Source: Rhodospirillales bacterium
Lineage (GTDB): Bacteria > Pseudomonadota > Alphaproteobacteria > Acetobacterales > Acetobacteraceae
DNA: 37,547 bases
Assembly (NCBI GenBank): GCA_017304945.1
Contig: JAFKLG010000107.1
Span: forward strand, 1 to 37,547
Direction of reading: 5' to 3'
Under the pieces are notes generated by a model. It did no database searches and was not told where the DNA came from. It saw only the letters and a program-made list of their open reading frames with translations. Numbering within the stretch: the first letter of the stretch is position 1; the number at the start of each line of letters is the position of its first letter. The position numbers and the translations under genes are program-made. Positions 17,591 to 25,708 of the stretch are shown one piece after another.

Positions 17591-18400
17591 TCAGCCGAAG
17601 GCAGGCGCCGGAGCGAGGACGTCCTCGGCCAGCGCCGCGGCGACGGCGCGACGCTGGTCGGCGAGGTAGAAATGCCCGCCGTCGAACAGGCGGGTGCGCG
17701 CGGGGCCGGCGAACAGCGGCGCCCAGCCCGGCATCTGCTGCGTCTGCGGATCGCTGCGTCCGCCATACAGCCCGACCGCGCAGGGCAGCGGCGCCTCATC
17801 CTGATGGACATGCGTCTCGAAGGTCGCGAAATCCGCCTTCATCACCGGGATGAACAGCGCCATCAGCTCCGGCTCGTCGCGGATCACCCGCGGGATCGCA
17901 TCGTAGCGGCGCACCAGCGCATCGACGAACGCGGTGTCCGACAGCACGTGCAGCGGCGCTTCGGTGTTCGGCACGGTGGGCGCGCGGCGTCCCGAGACGA
18001 CGATGGAGCCGGGCAACGGCATGCCCGAGCGACGCAGCGCGCGCGCCAACTCGAACGCGACGAGCGCGCCCATGCTGTGGCCGAAGAACGCGAAGGGCTT
18101 GTCGAGGACTGGGGCGATGCCGCGCTGCACCGCCTCCACCAACGGCGCCATGGCACGGAACGGAGCCTCGCCCAGGCGCGTTTCCCGACCTGGCAGTTGC
18201 ACCGCCATCATCTCGATGGCGGGCGGCAGCAAGGCGGCAAAAGGATGGAACGAGGCAGCGCCACCCCCAGCGTGCGGGAAGCATATCAGGCGCAAGGCGG
18301 CGTCGGGCCGCGGCTGTGGACAAGCAAGCCAGGACGCCCGCACCGACCGGTTCCCCCGCATTCTCGTGACGACATATTTCGTGCTGACGCGGCGCTTCAT
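17591..18400 (-). CDS. Type II thioesterase of the PKS operon
   Basis: A 269-residue alpha/beta hydrolase of the stand-alone (type II) thioesterase family, which removes wrong or stalled acyl groups from PKS/NRPS carrier proteins. The CFPHAGGG block (about 40-47) is the typical N-terminal signature. The triad is visible as Ser109 in GHSMG, Asp217 in GGRSDP and His243 in GGHFYL. It is the first gene of the minus-strand operon, 12 bp before PKS A, which fits an editing role; an initiating or releasing role is less likely. The ATG at 18400 has no clear ribosome binding site, and the in-frame ATG at 18361 (Met14) would give an N-terminus closer to the usual length, so the start is uncertain. Confidence 0.9.
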   Translation of the reverse strand: MKRRVSTKYVVTRMRGNRSVRASWLACPQPRPDAALRLICFPHAGGGAASFHPFAALLPPAIEMMAVQLPGRETRLGEAPFRAMAPLVEAVQRGIAPVLDKPFAFFGHSMGALVAFELARALRRSGMPLPGSIVVSGRRAPTVPNTEAPLHVLSDTAFVDALVRRYDAIPRVIRDEPELMALFIPVMKADFATFETHVHQDEAPLPCAVGLYGGRSDPQTQQMPGWAPLFAGPARTRLFDGGHFYLADQRRAVAAALAEDVLAPAPAFG

Positions 18401-18738
18401 GTCAATCGAACTTTGGCCATCGCGCCGATTGCTTGCCGGGATTGCGCGAAGGCGGCGAATTTGTTCGAACCGTCACGCTGGCGGATGATTTGGGACTTCC
18501 CAGCCACGCCGGATGGCCCGTATGCTGGAGGCCTGAAAGCCTGCCCGAGCCACGGCAGGGCAAGCAGGCTGACCGCGACGTGTCGGTTCCTGTGCGTCCA
18601 TCGCTGCCGCCGGCGGGGCATTCTGTGGAAAGACGGCGCCGCCCCGCGCGGGACGCGGCAGAAAATGAGTACGAAAGGGACGGGCACCAGCGGCGTGCAG
18701 CGGGCACGGCCTGGCGCGCAACACGGAGGGGTTCGGGA
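18401..18738. other. Divergent intergenic region between the PKS operon and the plus-strand genes
   Basis: About 340 bp with no convincing gene. It should hold the promoters of the thioesterase-PKS operon (minus) and of the small basic protein gene (plus). A short inverted repeat (GCCTGC and GCAGGC arms, roughly 18539-18569) is present. I saw no clear regulator binding site and no regulator gene for the PKS operon in the window. Confidence 0.6.
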
Positions 18739-19095
18739 ATGCGGGTCAGAATGATGTCCGGCGTCAAGCGCGTAACGGTATTGGGCCCGGTGCGCACCGG
18801 GCATGTCGTGGTGCGCGAACGCCGCGAATACGGCGCCTCGGAGCCGCTCAAGTTCTCCGTCATTCATCCGAACGGCACGCTCGAACGCGGTGAACTCCAG
18901 ATGGCGCTCGGCCCGATCAAGCGGGACTCGAAGCCGCTGCGCGGGATCGAGCGTCGGCTCCGCCGCGCCATCAAGTTCGAATACAAGGCGCTCGGCCGCT
19001 ATCTCGCCCTGCACGAGCGCTCGCGCCGCAAGCGCCGCAACGGCTGGGCGAAGGATCTCGGCAGCAACATCGTGAAGGCCGTGCGCAAGCGCTGA
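18739..19095 (+). CDS. Small basic conserved hypothetical protein
   Basis: 118 residues, strongly basic towards the C-terminus (RSRRKRRNGW, VRKR end). It starts MRVRMMSGVKRVTVLGP and has no signal peptide or membrane segment. The start is supported by GGAGGG at 18725-18730, 8 nt before the ATG; the frame is open upstream to 18433 but lacks support there. The sequence resembles small proteins annotated as DUF6312, a recollection I could not check. It is followed 90 bp later by a small acidic protein and then an AarF-type kinase gene, suggesting a shared process. Function is unknown; the basic tail could bind nucleic acid, an acidic partner or a membrane surface. Confidence 0.8.
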   Translation: MRVRMMSGVKRVTVLGPVRTGHVVVRERREYGASEPLKFSVIHPNGTLERGELQMALGPIKRDSKPLRGIERRLRRAIKFEYKALGRYLALHERSRRKRRNGWAKDLGSNIVKAVRKR

Positions 19096-19185
19096 CCCAT
19101 CCGCCCCGGAAGCGGCGCGTCGGGGCCCTGCTGCATCGAAGCAACGACCTGAAGCGCCGTCGAAACCGAAGAAGGAAAACGCGAG

Positions 19186-19476
19186 ATGAGTGCGACGACC
19201 GAGGCTCCAGCCCCGAAAGCCGCCGACGAGGTCGAAAAGGGCGTGGTCTGCGTCATCGATCTCGGTGAACACTCCCGCCGCCGCGTCCGCCGACTCCGCC
19301 GCGGCGAAGGCCGCCTGATGGAGAAGGTCGAGGACGCGATCGCCGCCCTGCAGGAAAACGGCGTGCTCGAAGAGAACGCCCAGACCGTCGTGGTCGTGGT
19401 GCGGCAGGAACCCAGCCTGTCGCTGTTCAGCGACGACGATGATGACGATGACGACGATGATGAGGACGACGACTGA
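19186..19476 (+). CDS. Small protein with a poly-aspartate C-terminal tail
   Basis: 96 residues. The folded part (about 20-75) has VVCVIDLGEHSRRRVRRLRRGEGRL, broken here as VVCVIDLGEHSRR then RVRRLRRGEGRL, followed by a helix and VVVVVRQEP. The last 15 or so residues are almost all Asp with one Glu, encoded by GAC/GAT codons. The ATG follows GAAGGA at 19170-19175. It resembles small proteins annotated as DUF6200 (from memory, unchecked). It lies between the basic small protein and the AarF-like gene. The acidic tail could pair with the basic tail of its neighbour or bind divalent cations; that is inference. Confidence 0.8.
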   Translation: MSATTEAPAPKAADEVEKGVVCVIDLGEHSRRRVRRLRRGEGRLMEKVEDAIAALQENGVLEENAQTVVVVVRQEPSLSLFSDDDDDDDDDDEDDD

Positions 19477-19503
19477 GCCGTCGTCACGCCGCATTACCTT
19501 GGC

Positions 19504-19522
19504 GCCGCGGTCCCGCCGCGGC
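19504..19522 (+). terminator. GC-rich hairpin after the poly-Asp protein gene
   Basis: A perfect 7-bp stem (GCCGCGG and CCGCGGC) with a 5-nt loop, 28 bp after the stop codon. No T-tract follows, so it may be an attenuating or mRNA-end structure rather than a classic terminator. Confidence 0.3.
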
Positions 19523-19615
19523 CCCTGTTCCTGCGTCCAGCCGGCGTGATCGCGCCGCCCCGGTGATCCGGGATCCGGCACGCCGCCTGTCGCCCCGGAG
19601 GCCGTCATCCCCCTC

Positions 19616-21517
19616 GTGACCATGGCCGCAGGGCTGCGGGTCGACGTCCCGCGACCGCGTCGCCGCGATGCCGCCCGCCACATCGCGATCGTGCCGGTCC
19701 ATACCCGCGATCCGAAACGCGTGGCGCCACCCGACCTGGTGGAGCTGCTGCCCACGCCGATCGAGTCGCAGGCACAGCACAAGCCGCTGGTCATCGACCC
19801 GCTTCCGCCGCCGCTGCACAGCCGCGCCACCTGGAGCCTGTGGCAGCTCGTGCGCTTCTACGCGACCACCCTGCAGTTGCGGATGACCGGCCGGCTGTCG
19901 GAGGAGCGCCGCGCGGTGCTGACCCGCGAACTCTTCGAGCGGCTGGGCGGCATGTGGATCAAGGTCGGACAGCTCCTCTCGCTCCGCACCGACGTCATCT
20001 CCCCCGCCATGGTCCGGGAACTCGGCAGCCTGCAGTACCAGGCCCGCGGCTTCCCGATCGAGATCGCGCGGCGGGTGCTGGAAAGCGAACTCGGCCGGCC
20101 GCTGTCGCGCGTGTTCGCGCATTTCGACGAGATCCCGTTCGCCGCCGCCTCCATCGCGCAAGTGCACCGCGCCACGCTGCTGCGCAACAACCGCGCCGTC
20201 GTGGTGAAGGTGATGCGGCCCGACGTGGCGATGACCTTCGAACGCGACCTGCGCCTGTTCCGGCGGATGGTCCGCGGCTTCGGCATGTTCGGCCTGTTCC
20301 GCCGGTTCCGCCTCAACGAGGGACTGGTGGAGATCGGCGCCATCCTGCGCGAGGAGACCGACTACCAGTACGAGGCCGCGAATCTCCGGCAGATGCGCCG
20401 CACCCTGCGGCGGCACGGCGTGCTCGTGCCGCGGGTGATCCGGGACCTGTCCACCAGCCGGGTGCTGGTGATGGAGGAGATCGACGGCGTGCTGATGTCG
20501 CAGTACCTGCGGGTGCGGCGTGAGGATCCCGAGACCGCGGAGCGCTGGGCCGTGGTGAACGGCATCGAGGAGCGGGCGCTGGCGCGGCAGCTCAGCATCA
20601 CCACCCTGCGGCAGATCCTGGAGGACAACGAGTTCCACGGCGACCTGCATCCCGGCAACATCATGCTGCTGACCGACAACCGCATCGCGTTGATCGATTT
20701 CGGCAGCGTCGGGCGCCTGCCCCAGCAGACCTGGACGCTGTACCGCTACAGCCTGCAGGCGCTGGCGACCGGCGACTACGGCCGCGCCACCGACCTCATG
20801 CTGATGATGTCGCCCAACATCGCGCGGGCGAACAACCGGCTGCTGCGCGCCGACATGACGCGCGCGCTGCAGGAATGGGCGCTGACCGCCGAGTTCTCCG
20901 GCGGCACCTATGCCGACCGGTCCATGTCCGCGATGTCGAACGCGGTCGCCCGCGTGATGGCGGAGCACCAGGTGCCGCTGTCCTGGAGCATCATGCGCGT
21001 GGGCCGCAGCCTGAGCACGCTCGACGCCTCGCTGCAGACGCTGGCGCCGGATGCGAACTTCATGGCGATGTGCCGCGCCTATTTCCGCGACCGGCAGCGG
21101 CGCGCGCGCACGCTGCAGGGGCGCAAGGAGGGCCTGCAGAAGGCGATGCTGCACCTGTCGGCGCTGGCCGGCGATGCGGAGGTGCTGCTGGGGCGCGGCC
21201 TGCGCGAACAGGCGCTGCGGCTGCACGGCATGCTCGACCGGATCACCAACGTGCGCATCACCGTGCTCACCTTCGTGCAGCGCGGGCTGTTGCTGACCAT
21301 CCTGCTGCTGATCGTCGGCGCCATCACCGATGAGGGATTGCGGCCGCTCTCCCATGACCGTCGCGAGCATCTCCATATGTCGCACCCGATGATCGAGTTC
21401 CTGCTGAGCGCGGTGCCCGACCTTCATCCGATCTGGTGGGTGATCACCATCGCGGCGGCGGTCTACCTGCTGCGCGGCGTGCTCAACGTGCGCCAGTCGA
21501 TCGCGCGTCTGGAATGA
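19616..21517 (+). CDS. AarF/UbiB (ABC1) family kinase-like membrane protein
   Basis: 633 residues of the ABC1/ADCK/UbiB atypical kinase family, whose members support ubiquinone synthesis or lipid handling at membranes. The family marks are present: KVGQ within GGMWIKVGQLLSLRTD, an Ala-rich nucleotide loop (AAASIAQVH), VVKVMRP, EETDYQYEAAN, the catalytic loop HGDLHPGN and the metal-binding DFGSVG. Two hydrophobic segments near the C-terminus (LLLTILLLIVGAI and WWVITIAAAVYLL) are the usual membrane anchor. The start is either GTG 19616 or ATG 19622; GGAGG at 19597-19601 is nearer the GTG. The stop overlaps the ATG of the phosphopantetheinyl transferase. The neighbours do not suggest a dedicated ubiquinone operon, so I do not call it ubiB. 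Confidence 0.92.
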   Translation: MTMAAGLRVDVPRPRRRDAARHIAIVPVHTRDPKRVAPPDLVELLPTPIESQAQHKPLVIDPLPPPLHSRATWSLWQLVRFYATTLQLRMTGRLSEERRAVLTRELFERLGGMWIKVGQLLSLRTDVISPAMVRELGSLQYQARGFPIEIARRVLESELGRPLSRVFAHFDEIPFAAASIAQVHRATLLRNNRAVVVKVMRPDVAMTFERDLRLFRRMVRGFGMFGLFRRFRLNEGLVEIGAILREETDYQYEAANLRQMRRTLRRHGVLVPRVIRDLSTSRVLVMEEIDGVLMSQYLRVRREDPETAERWAVVNGIEERALARQLSITTLRQILEDNEFHGDLHPGNIMLLTDNRIALIDFGSVGRLPQQTWTLYRYSLQALATGDYGRATDLMLMMSPNIARANNRLLRADMTRALQEWALTAEFSGGTYADRSMSAMSNAVARVMAEHQVPLSWSIMRVGRSLSTLDASLQTLAPDANFMAMCRAYFRDRQRRARTLQGRKEGLQKAMLHLSALAGDAEVLLGRGLREQALRLHGMLDRITNVRITVLTFVQRGLLLTILLLIVGAITDEGLRPLSHDRREHLHMSHPMIEFLLSAVPDLHPIWWVITIAAAVYLLRGVLNVRQSIARLE

Positions 21518-22248
21518 CTCCCGGTTCGACGGCACACGAGATCACCGCCTGGCTGCTGCCGACCGCCGGGCTGGACGACGCCATGATCGCGGCGTGGCGG
21601 CCGCTGCTCGATGCCGGGGAGCAGGCCCGCGCCGACCGGTTCGTGTTCGATCGCCACCGCCGCACCTTCGTCGCCGCACATGCGCTGTTGCGGCTGCGGC
21701 TGGCCGAAGCCTGCGGCGTGGCGCCCGCGGCGCTGCGGTTCGAGCCGGGGGCGCATGGCAAGCCCACCGCCTGGATCGGCGGCACCCCGGCGCCACTCAG
21801 CTTCAACCTCTCCCACACCGAGGGCCTGGTCGGCCTCGCGGTGACGCCGGTGGCCGGGTGCGCCCTGGGCTTCGACGTGGAGGCGCTGGACCGCCGCGTC
21901 ACGCTGGACGTGGCCGACCGCTATTTCCGGCCGGAGGAGGTCGCCTGGCTGCACGGACTGCCGGCGGCGGCCCAGGCGGAGGGGTTCCTGCGGCTGTGGA
22001 CGCTGAAGGAGGCGTTCATCAAGGCGACCGGGGACGGTCTCGCCTGCGACCTGGCGAGTTTCTGGTTCGAGCCGTTGCTGCCGCGGGTGCATTTCACCCC
22101 GGCGCTGCCCGAACGGGCGGAGGCCTGGTGGTTCGGCCAGCGCCTCGCCGGCGGCTTCGTCGCGGCGGTCGGGCTGCGCGCGGCCGGGTCCCCGGTGTCG
22201 GTCCATTGGCGGGAACTGGACCCGACCGGGCGCGCCGCGTTCCGTTAA
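21514..22248 (+). CDS. 4'-phosphopantetheinyl transferase, Sfp type
   Basis: 244 residues. It transfers phosphopantetheine from CoA to the serine of carrier proteins, turning apo-ACP into holo-ACP. Visible motifs are HGKP (81-84), FNLSHTEG with Ser100-His101, the Mg-binding GFDVE (Asp121, Glu123) and WTLKEAFIK (Trp162, Lys165, Glu166, Lys170). The two-lobed Sfp length and motifs separate it from the shorter AcpS. The ATG overlaps the AarF-like stop (ATGA), so the genes are translationally coupled. It is the only such enzyme in the window and lies a few kb from the PKS operon; activation of the PKS ACPs is likely but inferred. Confidence 0.95.
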   Translation: MTPGSTAHEITAWLLPTAGLDDAMIAAWRPLLDAGEQARADRFVFDRHRRTFVAAHALLRLRLAEACGVAPAALRFEPGAHGKPTAWIGGTPAPLSFNLSHTEGLVGLAVTPVAGCALGFDVEALDRRVTLDVADRYFRPEEVAWLHGLPAAAQAEGFLRLWTLKEAFIKATGDGLACDLASFWFEPLLPRVHFTPALPERAEAWWFGQRLAGGFVAAVGLRAAGSPVSVHWRELDPTGRAAFR

Positions 22249-22335
22249 GCCTCTGTCATCTCTCGTCGCGTGGGTTGCATCGCCTCTCGTTTGCGCTATT
22301 CCCGCCACCCACGGGGGAGTACGGGAGAACGGGAC

Positions 22336-23082
22336 GTGTCTGCCGCCAGCCAACCGGCCCTGATCGAGATCGAGGGCCTCACCAAGCGTTTCGGCACCTT
22401 CACCGCCGTGGACGACGTGTCGTTCCAGGTCGCGCGCGGCGAGGTGCTGGGCTTCCTCGGCCCGAACGGCGCCGGCAAGTCCACCACCATGCGGATGCTC
22501 GCCGGGTTCATGATCCCGACCAGCGGCACGGCGCGGATCTGCGGCCACGACGTGCAGCTGAACTCGGTCGCCGCGCGGCGGGCGCTGGGCTTCCTGCCGG
22601 AAGGCGCTCCCACCTACCCGGAAATGACGGTCACCGCCTTCCTGCGCTTCTGCGCCAAGGTGCGCGGCTTCCGGGGCGATGCGCTGGATGACCGGGTCGA
22701 CCGCGCGCTGGGGCTCACCCGGCTCGACAGCGTGCGGCTGCAGCCGGTGGAGACGCTGTCCAAGGGGTTCAAGCGCCGCGTCGGCCTCGCCCAGGCGCTG
22801 CTGCACGATCCGCCGGTGCTGGTGCTGGACGAGCCGACCGACGGTCTCGACCCGAACCAGAAGCATGAGGTCCGCACGCTGATCCAGGAAATGCGGGCCG
22901 AGAAGGCGATCGTGATCTCCACCCATATCCTCGAGGAGGTGGACGCGGTCTGCACCCGCGCCATCGTCATCGCCAACGGCCGCGTGGTCGCCGACGAGAC
23001 GCCCGCCGAACTGCAGGCCAGGCATCCATCCGGCAAGCTCGACGACGTGTTCCGCCAGCTCACCCTGCCGGCCGCCGCCTGA
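22336..23082 (+). CDS. ABC-2 type exporter, ATP-binding subunit (GldA-like)
   Basis: 248 residues from a GTG at 22336 preceded by a purine-rich GGGAGAACGGGA. Walker A GPNGAGKST (42-50), signature LSKGFKRR (141-148), Walker B VLVLDE (161-166) and the D-loop are intact. The LSKG form of the signature is typical of GldA-like ATPases. It drives the permease encoded 2 bp downstream. The set ATPase, short permease, GldG-like protein and DUF4340 protein is widespread in bacteria that do not glide, with unknown substrate. An upstream extension to 22270 is open but has no support. Confidence 0.93.
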   Translation: MSAASQPALIEIEGLTKRFGTFTAVDDVSFQVARGEVLGFLGPNGAGKSTTMRMLAGFMIPTSGTARICGHDVQLNSVAARRALGFLPEGAPTYPEMTVTAFLRFCAKVRGFRGDALDDRVDRALGLTRLDSVRLQPVETLSKGFKRRVGLAQALLHDPPVLVLDEPTDGLDPNQKHEVRTLIQEMRAEKAIVISTHILEEVDAVCTRAIVIANGRVVADETPAELQARHPSGKLDDVFRQLTLPAAA

Positions 23083-23084
23083 CC

Positions 23085-23816
23085 ATGCGCACCACCCTGA
23101 CGATCGCCGGCCGCGAGCTCGCCGGCTATTTCGCCACGCCGGTCGCGACCGTGTTCATCGTGATCTTCCTGGTGCTGCAAGGCACCCTCACCTTCAACCT
23201 CGGCAGCTTCTTCGAACGCGGCCAGGCCGACCTGCAGCCCTTCTTCAGCTTCCTGCCCTGGGTGTTCCTGCTGCTGATCCCGGCGATCACCATGCGGCTC
23301 TGGGCGGAGGAACGCCGCCTCGGCACGATCGAACTGCTGCTGACACTGCCGGTGACCCAGACCCAGGCGGTGCTGGGCAAGTTCCTCGCCGCCTGGGCGT
23401 TCTGCGCGATCGCGCTGGCGCTGACGTTTCCCTTCGTCATCACGGTGAACCTGCTGGGCAATCCCGATAACGGGGTGATCGCCTCGGGCTATGTGGGCGG
23501 GCTGCTGGTGGCGGGCGCCTTCCTGTCGATCGGTTCGGCGCTGTCGGCCGCGACGCGCAACCAGGTGATCGCCTTCGTGCTGGCGGTCGCGGTGTGCTTC
23601 GTCTTCGCGGTCGCCTCCTACCCGCTGGTGACCGAGTTCCTGTCCCGCAACACGCCGATCCTGGCGACGATCGCGCGGCGCATCGCCGTGCTCGAGCGGT
23701 TCCAGGATTTCACCCGCGGCGTCGTCTCCGTGCGTGACCTGATCTTCTTCGCAACCTTCATCGGGTTCTGGCTGTACCTGAACACGGTGCTGGTCGAGCA
23801 GCGGAAGGCCGATTGA
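23085..23816 (+). CDS. ABC-2 type permease (GldF-like)
   Basis: 243 residues with six hydrophobic segments, for example VFIVIFLVLQGTLTF, WVFLLLIPAITM, FCAIALALTFPFVITV and VIAFVLAVAVCFVFAV. The loop RLWAEERRLGTIELLLTLPV after the second segment is the conserved coupling region of ABC-2 membrane proteins. It starts 2 bp after the ATPase gene, and its stop overlaps the next gene by one base. It would form the membrane channel with the upstream ATPase. Substrate unknown. Confidence 0.92.
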   Translation: MRTTLTIAGRELAGYFATPVATVFIVIFLVLQGTLTFNLGSFFERGQADLQPFFSFLPWVFLLLIPAITMRLWAEERRLGTIELLLTLPVTQTQAVLGKFLAAWAFCAIALALTFPFVITVNLLGNPDNGVIASGYVGGLLVAGAFLSIGSALSAATRNQVIAFVLAVAVCFVFAVASYPLVTEFLSRNTPILATIARRIAVLERFQDFTRGVVSVRDLIFFATFIGFWLYLNTVLVEQRKAD

Positions 23817-25708
23817 TGCGCCGCCTCTGGACCTCCGTCGTCGGCGTCCTCGCGGTCGCCGCGATCGTCATCGGCATCAACCTGTTCGCCGACGCGCGCC
23901 TGGCGAACACCCATGTCGACCTGACGCAGAACAAGATCTACACGCTCTCGGCCGGCACCCGGCAGGTGCTGGCCGGGCTCAAGGAGCCGATCACGCTGCG
24001 GCTGTTCTACTCGCGGCAATTGGGCGCCACCGTGCCGGTCTATGGCAGCTACGCCGACCATGTGCGCGAGGTGCTGCAGAACTACGCGGCGCTGTCGAAC
24101 GGCAAGGTGAAGCTCGAGTTCTACGACCCCGAACCGTTCAGCGACACCGAAGACCGCGCCATGGCCTATGGGCTGCAAGGCGTGCCGCTCGACCAGGGTG
24201 GGGTGCAGGTCTGGTTCGGTCTCGCCGGCACCAATCTCGAGGACGACGAGCGCACCATCCCGTTCTTCCAGCCCGAACGCGAGCGGTTCCTGGAATACGA
24301 CTTGACCAAGCTGGTGTACGAGCTGTCGAATCCGAAGCGGCCGGTGATCGGGGTGATGTCGTCGCTGCCGCTGGACGGCGATCCGCGCACGCTGATGATG
24401 ACGCGCGGCCAGGGACCGCAGGGCCAGCCCTACGCCTCCGCCATGCTGCTGCGCCAGACCAACCAGGTGCGCACGGTGCCGACGGACGCGCAGGTGATCG
24501 ACCCCGACATCCAGGTGCTGCTGGTGGCCGAGGCGCGCAACCTGTCGGACGCCACGCTCTACGCGATCGACCAGTTCGTCATGCGCGGCGGCCGGCTGAT
24601 GGTGATGGTCGACCCGTGGAGCGAGGCGCTCGCCGCCACGCCGTCGCAGAGCGGAGAGCCGCCGACCGATACGCATAGCGACCTGAAGAAGCTGTTCGAC
24701 GCCTGGGGGATCCAGTTCGACCCGACCAAGGTGGTGGGCGACCTGACCGGCGCCTGGCGCGTGCGCGGCACCGGGGATCGGCCGCAGGCGGTCACCTATG
24801 TGCCGTGGTTCAACATCCGCGACGGGCTGAACCACGACGACCCCGCCACCGCCGACCTGCAGCAGGTGACCGTCGCCTCCTCCGGCTTCCTGCAGAAGGC
24901 GCCGGACGCGAAGATCGACTTCACGCCGCTGCTGTCGAGCGACGCGCAGTCCGGCGTGATCGGCGTCGACCAGGTGAAGACGCCCGATCCCGCCAAGCTG
25001 CTCGCCGGGTTCAAGCCCGAGGGCGGCCCGCGCGTCATCGCCGCCCGCGTGCACGGCGTGCTGAAATCCGCCTTCACGGGACCGCCGCCGGAACCGGCGG
25101 GCCAGAAGCGGCCCGACAACTTCCCGCCCTACAAGGCGCAGACCGACCAGCCGGCCAACATGGTGGTGGTCGCCGACTCCGACATCCTCGCCGACCGGTT
25201 CTGGGTGCGCGTCAGCGACTTCTTCGGCCAGCAGACCGCGACGCCGTTCTCGGACAACGGACCGTTCCTGGCCAACCTGGTCGGCACCCTGGCCGGCGGC
25301 GATGCGCTGATCGGGCTGCGCGCGCGGGGGGACACCAACCGTCCCTTCACCCTGGTCAATGCGATGCAGGCAGAGGCCGAGGCACGCTTCCGCCAGACCG
25401 AACAGGCGCTGCAGGCGCATCTGGACGACGTGGAGAAGCAACTGCGTTCGCTGCGGGCCGGCGATGACAAGAAGACCGATGCGGTGATCACGCCCGAACA
25501 GCGCGCCGCGATCGACGCCGCGCGCAAGGACATCGTGGACACGCGCCAGAAGCTGCGCGCGGTGCAGCTCGAGCTGAACCGCGACATCTCCCGCCTGCGC
25601 ACCGAGTTGCAGGTGTTCGACATCGTCCTGGTGCCGGCCGTGCTCGCCGTGGTCGCGATCGGCCTCGGCGTGGTGCGGCGACGCCGCCGCGCGAGGGCCC
25701 GCGCATGA
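23816..25708 (+). CDS. GldG-like ABC transporter auxiliary protein
   Basis: 630 residues. One N-terminal membrane segment (VVGVLAVAAIVIGINLFA) is followed by the conserved DLTQNKIYTLSAGTRQVL block, a large extracytoplasmic domain of the Gld_G/ABC_transp_aux type, a helical coiled-coil-like stretch around 525-595, and a C-terminal membrane helix (VLVPAVLAVVAIGLGVV) with an Arg-rich end. The ATG at 23816 shares a base with the permease stop; a TTG just before it is also in frame. It probably forms the periplasmic part of the Gld-type exporter. In gliding Bacteroidetes the homologue is needed for motility, but nothing here points to gliding. Confidence 0.9.
   Translation: MRRLWTSVVGVLAVAAIVIGINLFADARLANTHVDLTQNKIYTLSAGTRQVLAGLKEPITLRLFYSRQLGATVPVYGSYADHVREVLQNYAALSNGKVKLEFYDPEPFSDTEDRAMAYGLQGVPLDQGGVQVWFGLAGTNLEDDERTIPFFQPERERFLEYDLTKLVYELSNPKRPVIGVMSSLPLDGDPRTLMMTRGQGPQGQPYASAMLLRQTNQVRTVPTDAQVIDPDIQVLLVAEARNLSDATLYAIDQFVMRGGRLMVMVDPWSEALAATPSQSGEPPTDTHSDLKKLFDAWGIQFDPTKVVGDLTGAWRVRGTGDRPQAVTYVPWFNIRDGLNHDDPATADLQQVTVASSGFLQKAPDAKIDFTPLLSSDAQSGVIGVDQVKTPDPAKLLAGFKPEGGPRVIAARVHGVLKSAFTGPPPEPAGQKRPDNFPPYKAQTDQPANMVVVADSDILADRFWVRVSDFFGQQTATPFSDNGPFLANLVGTLAGGDALIGLRARGDTNRPFTLVNAMQAEAEARFRQTEQALQAHLDDVEKQLRSLRAGDDKKTDAVITPEQRAAIDAARKDIVDTRQKLRAVQLELNRDISRLRTELQVFDIVLVPAVLAVVAIGLGVVRRRRRARARA

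Noticed and set aside
9761..18754. A plus-strand open frame of almost 3000 codons opposite PKS A
   Set aside because: It is Arg/Gly/His-rich, matches no family and lies opposite clear PKS domains; long antisense frames are expected in very GC-rich coding DNA.
19430..19476. Poly-Asp codon run as a sequencing artefact
   Set aside because: The GAC/GAT codons are mixed rather than a pure repeat, the frame ends in a proper stop, and the upstream part is a normal folded domain.
19484..21535. Long minus-strand frame opposite the AarF-like gene
   Set aside because: His/Gln/Arg-rich composition, no motifs; it is the complement of a well-supported gene.
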